Source of the DNA: Prevotella sp.
Lineage (GTDB): Bacteria > Bacteroidota > Bacteroidia > Bacteroidales > Dysgonomonadaceae
Reading direction: 5' to 3'
Assembly: GCA_031285625.1 (NCBI GenBank)
Contig: JAITVV010000018.1
Span: 25,488 to 89,487 of the forward strand
Length of the DNA stretch: 64,000 nucleotides
Shown here in pieces: positions 57,646 through 64,000 of this stretch; within the stretch, counting starts at the first letter, position 1, and each line of letters opens with the position of its first letter. Under the pieces are notes generated by a model that had not been told where the DNA came from, ran no database searches, and saw nothing but the letters and a program-made list of their open reading frames with translations. Position numbers and translations under genes: made by a program.

Positions 57646-58965
57646 CTATAAGTTTTTGAGAAGCTCATCTCCGTTTTGACTATCTGTAAGATCCTTTATT
57701 TCGAGGATTGTATCCCATTCTTTCCTAAATTCAATATCTGTATCGATCATAAAATCTTCGGAACCATGCTTTTCTATCTTCTCAAACAAATAACTTACTG
57801 TAATATGGTTTATATCTATCGCCGGAATATATGCAGGGACCAGAGCGTCTTCCGACGGAGTTTCGACGATCATTCCTACCTCCTGTAAATAGAAAAGTGT
57901 ATCACTTGTCAATTTTGTAGGGATTTTATAGTGTTCTGATAATTCATCGGCTGTATATGGTGTGTGACCTTTCTGAAATCGTTTGACGATAAGAGTCATG
58001 ATCAAAAGAGTAATAAAATCTTTATAACGTCTGCTTATACTTGATGTTTCGTGTTCGAAGCTGAATTTATTTACATTTTGGAATGCAAATGATAATTGCA
58101 CACCAAAGAGGACGAAGAACCATGTCAATTGCAACCACAATAATAATAACGGCAAAGCGGCGAAACTACCATATATGGCATTATACTTGGATATCCAGAT
58201 CTGTCCGCTGATATACAACATCTGGAAAACCTGAAAAGCGATACCGGTGAATATACCTCCGAACAAGGCGCTCCTGAATTTAACCTTCGTGTTAGGAATG
58301 TATATATACAATATGGTAAAAAGCAATATGGTTATAAGGAAAGGGACTACTTTCATAAATGGTCCTAATACCAGCCCTAAAATATATTGCTCTTCAGCTG
58401 TCGTACTTAATAGTATATTAACTCCTGCATTACAAATAAGGAAGATAGGTGCGATAATGATCAGGGCAAGATAATCTGTGAACATACGAAAATATGTACG
58501 CCCATTTTTTATCTGCCACATCCTGTTGAAATTATCCTCTATATTAGAAAGCAGATTGATAACCGTATACATGAGTAATATAACACCAATACCGAGAAAT
58601 ATTCCACCTTGTGCGTATTCTATAGATTTATCGATAAAAGCCGTAGCCTTATCCAATAGCTCTTCTTGTCCGGCAAAATAGCTAAATAGCTGAGTCTTTA
58701 CAATATTCTGAAATCCAAATCCACGGGCTATTGCAAATAATACAGCTAACAGGGGAACTATAGATAATAAGGTACTATATGTTAAGGCCGACGCACGGGT
58801 AAATAGTTGTGCGCCGTCGATGTTACGTATAGCCAGAATAAAAGACTTAATTATATTATATAATCCAATCTTGCGAGACGATCTGTCCCGTTTGTTTATA
58901 CGCCAGATATCGTAAGACAAAAAACGGATTATTCTTTTTACAAATTCTTTTATTTTCTCAATCAT
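57646..58965 (-). CDS. YihY/BrkB-like membrane protein
   Basis: 439 residues: six or so helices in the N-terminal 300 residues (LTYSTLLSIVPLLAVLFAIA, GSFAALPLLLLWLQLTWFFV motifs typical of YihY), then a C-terminal cytoplasmic winged-helix-like region of about 130 residues (YTADELSEHYKIPTKLTSDT). The extended C-terminus is normal in Bacteroidetes. Function unknown; not an RNase BN despite old naming. Operon with the MATE gene. Confidence 0.9.
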   Translation of the reverse strand: MIEKIKEFVKRIIRFLSYDIWRINKRDRSSRKIGLYNIIKSFILAIRNIDGAQLFTRASALTYSTLLSIVPLLAVLFAIARGFGFQNIVKTQLFSYFAGQEELLDKATAFIDKSIEYAQGGIFLGIGVILLMYTVINLLSNIEDNFNRMWQIKNGRTYFRMFTDYLALIIIAPIFLICNAGVNILLSTTAEEQYILGLVLGPFMKVVPFLITILLFTILYIYIPNTKVKFRSALFGGIFTGIAFQVFQMLYISGQIWISKYNAIYGSFAALPLLLLWLQLTWFFVLFGVQLSFAFQNVNKFSFEHETSSISRRYKDFITLLIMTLIVKRFQKGHTPYTADELSEHYKIPTKLTSDTLFYLQEVGMIVETPSEDALVPAYIPAIDINHITVSYLFEKIEKHGSEDFMIDTDIEFRKEWDTILEIKDLTDSQNGDELLKNL

Positions 58966-59049
58966 ATAGCCTATTGATAATTAAATATCTGTGCTGTATT
59001 TGTAAAATAATAGATAGGTCATGAGACCTTATTTTATCCTAAATATTAG

Positions 59050-59057
59050 CAAAGATA
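59050..59057 (-). promoter_or_regulatory. -7 element of the YihY-MATE operon
   Basis: TATCTTTG on the minus strand, exact TAnnTTTG, about 85 bases before the ATG at 58965. It sits in the gene-free stretch 58966-59463. Confidence 0.5.
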
Positions 59058-59262
59058 GTTTGTTCTTTGTTATGGAAACGCATTTATTCTATGGAATGTT
59101 TAAAAATGACTTTGATTTAGAATTACAAAATTCAAAAAAGTAACAAAAGTAACACCTTTCAACTGATTATTATTGTTACTTTTTACTCACTACTGCTTTT
59201 ATCTAAAAAGTATCTATGTTTACTCATGAAGTCATCCAGTAATATTCTGAAACAAATACTCT

Positions 59263-59332
59263 CTTTGTCATTTTGAACGAAGTGAAAAATCTCTTGAAAA
59301 GCGAGATGCTTCCTGCCATCAGCATAACAAAG
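59263..59332. repeat. interspersed long-hairpin repeat, copy 1
   Basis: Arms CTTTGTCATTTTGA-CGAAG...ATCTC and GAGATGCTTC...TCAGCATaACAAAG are imperfect inverted repeats about 30 bases each around TTGAAAAG. A second copy lies at 63892-63979. No ORF. The rest of 58966-59463 holds only the YihY promoter, a GTAACA inverted motif near 59140-59185 and a small TGTATCTT/AAGATACA hairpin at 59431-59457 before the next gene. Confidence 0.65.
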
Positions 59333-59463
59333 GTATGGATGAGATCTTCATGTTACTTTTATACTATATGATAATTTGAACGATAATTCTTAAATTTGAT
59401 TAAACAACAAATAGTTATTCTTTCCCAATATGTATCTTGCAGCCTTTTAAAGATACACTATAA

Positions 59464-60618
59464 ATGATAGACCGGATATTTATATACTTACTGCCACTAA
59501 TAATAATTGCAGACACTTATATTTACAACTTGTTTATAAAGAAACTTACACAGAGTCTTACACTACGCATTCTCTGGTTTGTTCCTATCATACTGTTGAT
59601 GTTGGGTGTGTATCTGTTTATCTTTTCTGAAATAGGACGTGAGCACAGATCGGTATTTATGATTGTTTATATGACCATCGCAGTACCTAAAATTATATTC
59701 TTTGTTATATCACTGTTGGATCTGCCTCTGAGGTATTTCTTCAAATGGAAGATATATCCGTTTACAATATTGGGTATATTGTCCGGAATAGGAGTGATTT
59801 ATATTATCATCTACGGAACTACATTAGGACCTACACGCTTTGAAGTGAAAAATATAGATTTCTATTCTTCTAATTTACCGGACTCATTTGATGGATATAA
59901 AATTGTTCATATATCCGATTTGCATGTAGGTAAATGGGAGGGAGATAAAGTACCTTTAACCAAAATGGTTAGGCTAGTCAACGAACAGCATGCTGATGCT
60001 GTTATGATTACCGGGGACTTGGTACATACGTATGCTAAAGAACTCGATGGATTCGAACCTCTCCTTTCTGGTATAAAAGCTCCGGACGGGGTTTATTCAA
60101 TATTTGGTAATCATGATTATGGATTTATCAGATGGAAGAGTAAAGAAAGCAGGGCAGATAATTTAGAGAATCTGAAACAAAGACAGGCCAATATGGGCTG
60201 GACGCTTCTGCTAAATGGTCATACCTTCTTGCGAAAGGGAAATGATAGTATTGCTCTGATTGGTGTGGAAAATGAAGGTATGCCTCCTTTTCCACAGTAT
60301 GCTGATTTACCTAAAGCAATGAGAGGAACCGAAATCTCACCGTTCAAGATACTTTTGAGTCATGATCCTACTCATTGGCGTCGTGAGGTCTTAGGTACCG
60401 ATATCGATCTGATGCTGGCTGGACATACACATGGCACACAGTTTAAACTGGGACCTGTCTCTTTTGCTCCATTGTTATATGACGAATGGGCAGGGATGTA
60501 TAAAGAAGGTAAACAAGGCCTATATGTGAATGTTGGTGTTGGCTCTGTTGTTATTCCTTTCAGGTTCGGGACATGGCCTGAAATAACTGTTATTACATTG
60601 AAAAAAGAAAGACTTTGA
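59464..60618 (+). CDS. membrane-anchored metallophosphoesterase
   Basis: 384 residues. Four N-terminal membrane helices (to about residue 125), then a calcineurin-like phosphoesterase domain with all metal motifs: VHISDLHVGKWEGD, DAVMITGDLVHTY, SIFGNHDYG, LLSHDPTHW, LAGHTHGTQ. Similar to YaeI/YkuE-type phosphodiesterases that act on lipids at the membrane. Substrate inferred only at family level. Converges with the unknown secreted protein gene two bases downstream. Confidence 0.92.
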   Translation: MIDRIFIYLLPLIIIADTYIYNLFIKKLTQSLTLRILWFVPIILLMLGVYLFIFSEIGREHRSVFMIVYMTIAVPKIIFFVISLLDLPLRYFFKWKIYPFTILGILSGIGVIYIIIYGTTLGPTRFEVKNIDFYSSNLPDSFDGYKIVHISDLHVGKWEGDKVPLTKMVRLVNEQHADAVMITGDLVHTYAKELDGFEPLLSGIKAPDGVYSIFGNHDYGFIRWKSKESRADNLENLKQRQANMGWTLLLNGHTFLRKGNDSIALIGVENEGMPPFPQYADLPKAMRGTEISPFKILLSHDPTHWRREVLGTDIDLMLAGHTHGTQFKLGPVSFAPLLYDEWAGMYKEGKQGLYVNVGVGSVVIPFRFGTWPEITVITLKKERL

Positions 60619-60620
60619 AC

Positions 60621-61346
60621 TTATCTTATCCGCATTAACGGCCTTGTCAAATCCGGTTTCTTCTCACTATTGAATTGAAATATGCTGTCCGCTTTTATCA
60701 TAAATTTCAACTTGTCTCCGGGTTCAAACAGTTGATTCTTTGATGTCTGTATTGTACAGTTTATTGTATCTCCATTGGTATCGAATTTGCCGGTTAACCG
60801 CTCATTTAATATAGAGCCTTCGATCTCATACAAGAAGTTATTGTTGTTATCGAAAGAAACAATTCCCATAGCAGCCCCCAGATAACCCTTATATTGTTTA
60901 GTTGCATCAAAGGATATTCTCGCTTCAGTTTGCTGTTGTTTCTGAGGAGTATTTTGGTTATCCAGCTCTTTCATTAAAGCATCAGAATATAGAAAAACTT
61001 CATTGTTCTTCAATACAGTAAACTCTCCAATACATATTTCAGACGCTAAGAATTTACCTGAGTATATTTTAATCTTTACGCGGGTGTCGGGTATCGGGTA
61101 TGTGCCGGGAATGGTAGATGGTAAGTTGTTAAGTATAAGCATTAAGTCCCTTATGCGACTTGTATTTGTTATGGACGTTGTATTTATAATGTCTTTTCGA
61201 AATGAAGAATCGAAATTCGAACAGCTAACAGGAGAAGGTGTCTCTGTACTCATAGGAACAGATAAAATCTCTATCTTGGTTATTTCCTGCGATAGGCAAT
61301 TTAACGAAAATGCTATAAATAGACTAAATAAAATGCTTAATTTCAT
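60621..61346 (-). CDS. secreted protein of unknown function
   Basis: 241 residues with a signal peptide (MKLSILFSLFIAFSLNCLSQ). The mature part is rich in beta-forming and polar residues (VKIKIYSGKFLASEICIGEF; SILNERLTGKFDTNGDTI) and has a Q-rich linker (NTPQKQQQTEARIS). No family is recognised. Monocistronic between the metallophosphoesterase gene (convergent) and the ABC operon. Confidence 0.7.
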   Translation of the reverse strand: MKLSILFSLFIAFSLNCLSQEITKIEILSVPMSTETPSPVSCSNFDSSFRKDIINTTSITNTSRIRDLMLILNNLPSTIPGTYPIPDTRVKIKIYSGKFLASEICIGEFTVLKNNEVFLYSDALMKELDNQNTPQKQQQTEARISFDATKQYKGYLGAAMGIVSFDNNNNFLYEIEGSILNERLTGKFDTNGDTINCTIQTSKNQLFEPGDKLKFMIKADSIFQFNSEKKPDLTRPLMRIR

Positions 61347-61444
61347 TTTTGATTCCTTGTAATTAATAATGTGCAGTCAAAGTTTGTTGTCTAAAGAAAA
61401 AATCGCTTCTTACGGCATCAAATTTAATAATAAATATACAAACA

Positions 61445-61478
61445 AACAATCCTGCCAATAAAAAACGACAGGATTGTT
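61445..61478 (-). terminator. terminator of the ABC exporter operon
   Basis: AACAATCCTG and CAGGATTGTT form a perfect 10-bp stem with a 14-base loop; T-rich TTGTTTGTATATTTATT follows on the minus strand, about 30 bases after the permease stop. Confidence 0.75.
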
Positions 61479-61507
61479 AATTTTATATTGTACTGTAACT
61501 TCAGACT

Positions 61508-62830
61508 TTATTTATATTTCAGCCACTTAAACATTTCGGCGAATGTGACTTTCTTTCCATACATTAATATACCCACCCTGTAAATCTTTGCAGCCAGTTT
61601 TACCATCAGTATGGCTGTTGTGAATAAAACGACTACCGATACGATCAGTTCCCATATAGGAATTTCGAACGGAGCACGGACCATCATTACTACCGGAGAT
61701 GTGAATGGTATAAGAGAACACCAGAATGCCAGAGAACCTTCAGGATTTCGTGCTGCGGCAAAACCTGTATAGAAAGCCAGTAGAAGTATTATTGTTAGAG
61801 GCATCATAAGTTGTTGTGCTTCCTGTGAATCATTCGCTGCCGAGCCAAACATAGCATAAAGCGATGAAAATAGAAGATATCCGCCTACAAAGTAAAGGAT
61901 GAGACAAATGCCTACCTGTAACCAGTTTATACTAAAGAATCCATTAAGAGAAGTTGCTAATTCCGGATTATTCTGCATCATGCTCATAGCCTGTTGGGTT
62001 TCAACAGAGTTGAGATCGATACTGCCCCCAAAGAATATCTGCAAGGCAACAATAGCACCTCCTCCTATAATAAGCCAGATAATGAGCTGTAAAAGCCCTA
62101 CCAGGCCTACTCCGACTATTTTCCCCATCATCAGATCGAAAGGGCGTACAGATGAAATAATGACTTCTATAATACGGTTAGTCTTTTCTTCCACCACACT
62201 TTGTACAACCATCTGCCCGTACATCATAATGAAGAAGAACATACAGAATGTGAGCGCCATGCCTGCAATGGAAGCAATATCCCCAAGGGTTTCCGTTTCC
62301 TTACCTGTTTCGTCCCAACGGATAGAACTGACATTGATCCTTTCTTTCGACTTTAACAAGTCTTGCAGTCCTGTCACTACCTGCGGATCGATATTGCTGA
62401 TTTTTGTGAAATCGTCTATCTTCTTTGCTTTTACAGCTTCTGTTAATACATCGTTTATGTAAGCAGTCAACTCACGTGGAGGCTGTTGTTTTTCAGAGTA
62501 AAATGTTACCATATTAGGGTTCAGGCTCAGATCGCCTCTTATTTCCAGCAAAGCTGTGCCCGTACTTTTTCCGCTTTGTTTTTCAGTATTCTCTGCCAAC
62601 TTGATGAACTCATAATTCTTTGATGATTCAAACAGGTTGAAATACATTCCAGAATCGTCTTTTACATATACCGTTTTTATATCATCATTGTCACTTACCA
62701 TCATAAGAACTGTAGGCAAAGCCGTTACAGCCAGAAATAGAAATGGGGTAAGTAATGTTGTCAGAATAAAAGCCTTTGTTTTTACTCTGGAAGAGAATTC
62801 TCTTTGTATAATTAATCCTAATGCTCTCAT
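61508..62830 (-). CDS. ABC-2 type transporter permease (NatB-like)
   Basis: 440 residues. One N-terminal helix (LTTLLTPFLFLAVTALPTVL), a large extracytoplasmic domain of about 150 residues, then five or six helices with MMYGQMVVQSVVEEKTNRII and EVIISSVRPFDLMMGKIVGV, the ABC2_membrane_3/NatB signature. Overlaps the ATPase gene by four bases. Exports an unknown substrate; NatB homologues are linked to sodium or drug efflux. Confidence 0.93.
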   Translation of the reverse strand: MRALGLIIQREFSSRVKTKAFILTTLLTPFLFLAVTALPTVLMMVSDNDDIKTVYVKDDSGMYFNLFESSKNYEFIKLAENTEKQSGKSTGTALLEIRGDLSLNPNMVTFYSEKQQPPRELTAYINDVLTEAVKAKKIDDFTKISNIDPQVVTGLQDLLKSKERINVSSIRWDETGKETETLGDIASIAGMALTFCMFFFIMMYGQMVVQSVVEEKTNRIIEVIISSVRPFDLMMGKIVGVGLVGLLQLIIWLIIGGGAIVALQIFFGGSIDLNSVETQQAMSMMQNNPELATSLNGFFSINWLQVGICLILYFVGGYLLFSSLYAMFGSAANDSQEAQQLMMPLTIILLLAFYTGFAAARNPEGSLAFWCSLIPFTSPVVMMVRAPFEIPIWELIVSVVVLFTTAILMVKLAAKIYRVGILMYGKKVTFAEMFKWLKYK

Positions 62831-63738
62831 TGTTCTTTCTGGGATACGATTTGTATAAAAATATCATTCATCGAAGGAAGTTCTTCTTCAAAAGTGAGGA
62901 CTTCATATTGCCGGGCTATCTCCTGTATCAATTCAGAATTTGATGCATCATCTGCCCGCTGTATACGAAGCTCTACTACATTGTTTGCTGTATTCTGAGA
63001 CAGAATGGAAAAATGTGGAGATTCCAGATCGAAACTATCCGCTGCAACCTGTAACTTAAAGATATATTTTCTATATCGGGCACGTATTTCTTTTACATTT
63101 CCGAATAATACAACTCTTGATTTATTGATAAGGGTAATTTCATCGCAAAGTTCTTCTACAGATTCCATATTATGTGTAGAAAGAATGATCGTCTTCCCCT
63201 TTGCCTTTAATTCTAACAGTTCGTTTTTCAATAGCTCAGCATTTACAGGGTCGAAGCCGCTAAAAGGTTCATCAAGGATATACAAATCCGGTTCGTGAAT
63301 CACTGTAGCTATAAACTGTATTTTTTGCTGCATCCCTTTTGAGAGTTCTTCCACCTTTTTATTCTCCCACGATAGTATATCAAATTTCTTTAGCCAATAT
63401 TGTGTTTTCTGATGGGCTTCTTCATTGGATAAGCCTCTTAGTTTTGCTAAAAAGATGATATGTTCCCCTATCTTCATCTTTTTATATAACCCTCTTTCCT
63501 CCGGTAGATAGCCTATGTTGAAAACGTCTTCGGCTGTAGATTCTTTACCGTTTAGAAAAACTTTACCTTCGTCGGGAGCTGTTATTCGATTGATAATGCG
63601 GATAAGGGATGATTTTCCGGCGCCATTCGGTCCGAGTAATCCGTAAATACATCCTTTAGGCACTTGCACACTCACTCCGTTAAGAGCGGTATGATTGCCA
63701 TATTGTTTTACAATATCCTGTGCTTCGAGATAATACAT
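62827..63738 (-). CDS. ABC transporter ATP-binding protein (NatA-like)
   Basis: 303 residues. Walker A LLGPNGAGKSSL near residue 38, Q-loop YLPEERGLYKKM, signature ELSKGMQQKIQFIATV, Walker B LYILDEPFSGFDP and H-loop STHNM. The C-terminal DUF4162-like extension (about 220-303) matches exporters of the NatA class. First gene of a two-gene operon with the permease. Confidence 0.95.
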   Translation of the reverse strand: MYYLEAQDIVKQYGNHTALNGVSVQVPKGCIYGLLGPNGAGKSSLIRIINRITAPDEGKVFLNGKESTAEDVFNIGYLPEERGLYKKMKIGEHIIFLAKLRGLSNEEAHQKTQYWLKKFDILSWENKKVEELSKGMQQKIQFIATVIHEPDLYILDEPFSGFDPVNAELLKNELLELKAKGKTIILSTHNMESVEELCDEITLINKSRVVLFGNVKEIRARYRKYIFKLQVAADSFDLESPHFSILSQNTANNVVELRIQRADDASNSELIQEIARQYEVLTFEEELPSMNDIFIQIVSQKEQ

Positions 63739-63891
63739 GCTTTATATTAATTTTATTTTTTACTTATTAGTCGTGATAAAAAGATAAAAATCACATTCAT
63801 TATTGAATAAAGAAAAACTCTACAGTATAAAAAGTGACAGAGGCGACAAAAGTAACATGTTTATGTATGTTTTTTATTGTTACTTTTTTCT

Positions 63892-63979
63892 CTTTGTTGT
63901 CATCCTGAGGAACGAAGGATCTCTTTCCTTTTTTCCTTGACAAATGGGTCGGGATGCTTCCTTCGTCAGCATGACAAAG
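63892..63979. repeat. interspersed long-hairpin repeat, copy 2
   Basis: CTTTGTTGTCATCCTGAGGA and the end CTTCGTCAGCATGACAAAG form the arms, with GGATC/GGATGCTTC-type inner parts; related to the element at 59263-59332. As there, it is preceded by a GTAACA...TGTTACTTTT inverted motif (63852-63886). It occupies the gene-free right edge of the window, upstream of the ABC operon. Confidence 0.6.
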
Positions 63980-64000
63980 CCATCTGTAAGTAAACATGAA

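Noticed and set aside
60999-61362. 119-residue plus-strand frame opposite the unknown secreted protein
   Set aside because: The minus-strand product has a proper signal peptide and its own start, while this frame lacks one and looks like a shadow.
61899-62462. 187-residue plus-strand open frame
   Set aside because: It is antisense to the ABC permease, which has clear family motifs; composition is that of a shadow frame.
63800-63997. 65-residue minus-strand frame at the right edge
   Set aside because: It is read through the interspersed hairpin repeat and the GTAACA motif; repeat-derived, not a gene.

Overview
The window looks like chromosomal DNA of a Bacteroidales bacterium, most like Dysgonomonas or a close relative. 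This rests on the SusC/SusD loci, ECF sigma/FecR pairs, DUF4286 and DUF2975 proteins, AT-rich spacers without strong Shine-Dalgarno sites, and repeated TAnnTTTG (Bacteroidetes -7) promoter elements. The genus is inferred from gene content, not from a marker gene.

Layout. 1-2.2 kb (minus): start of a MoxR/DUF58 locus. 2.4-7.8 kb: DUF4328 protein, pgk, an XRE/DUF2975 pair, a frameshifted double TonB-C protein, then DUF4286-ruvC-lipB. 7.9-8.2 kb: remnant of a REP-associated (RAYT) transposase next to a 26-bp perfect palindrome. 8.2-17.7 kb: housekeeping genes (SDR, an Ntn-type amidohydrolase, a dihydrolipoyl dehydrogenase, nadK, pdxJ, a TonB protein, a DJ-1 protein, a DedA protein, NDH-2, a GNAT). 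17.7-22 kb (minus): pflB-pflA-focA, preceded by a clear cobalamin riboswitch with its own promoter.

22.1-54 kb is accessory and holds three polysaccharide utilisation loci (PULs). PUL-A (22.1-31.1 kb, minus): GH3, ECF sigma, FecR, SusC, SusD. PUL-B (32.0-42.6 kb): FecR, SusC, SusD, GH2 and a DUF3863-like protein on the minus strand, with a divergent ECF sigma gene. PUL-C (42.7-53.9 kb, plus): ECF sigma, FecR, an in-frame SusC-SusD deletion fusion, a SusE-like discoidin lipoprotein, GH29 fucosidase, ricin-domain GH2 galactosidase and GH92 mannosidase. Four copies of a bipartite motif, TAGGG-N16/17-YGTC, lie upstream of the three fecR genes and the SusC-SusD fusion and fit the promoter of the local ECF sigmas. 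The three SusC leaders share a hairpin with a similar stem and loop, and several PUL gene junctions carry strong stem-loops.

54-64 kb: phage-type regulator remnant, tRNA-Lys(CTT), queC-queF-PLD-like protein, MATE and YihY proteins, a metallophosphoesterase, an unknown secreted protein and a NatA/NatB-like ABC exporter. Two copies of a long interspersed hairpin repeat lie at 59.3 kb and 63.9 kb.

The observations most worth following are the SusC-SusD fusion, the B12 riboswitch on pyruvate formate-lyase, and the shared ECF promoter and leader hairpin architecture of the PULs.
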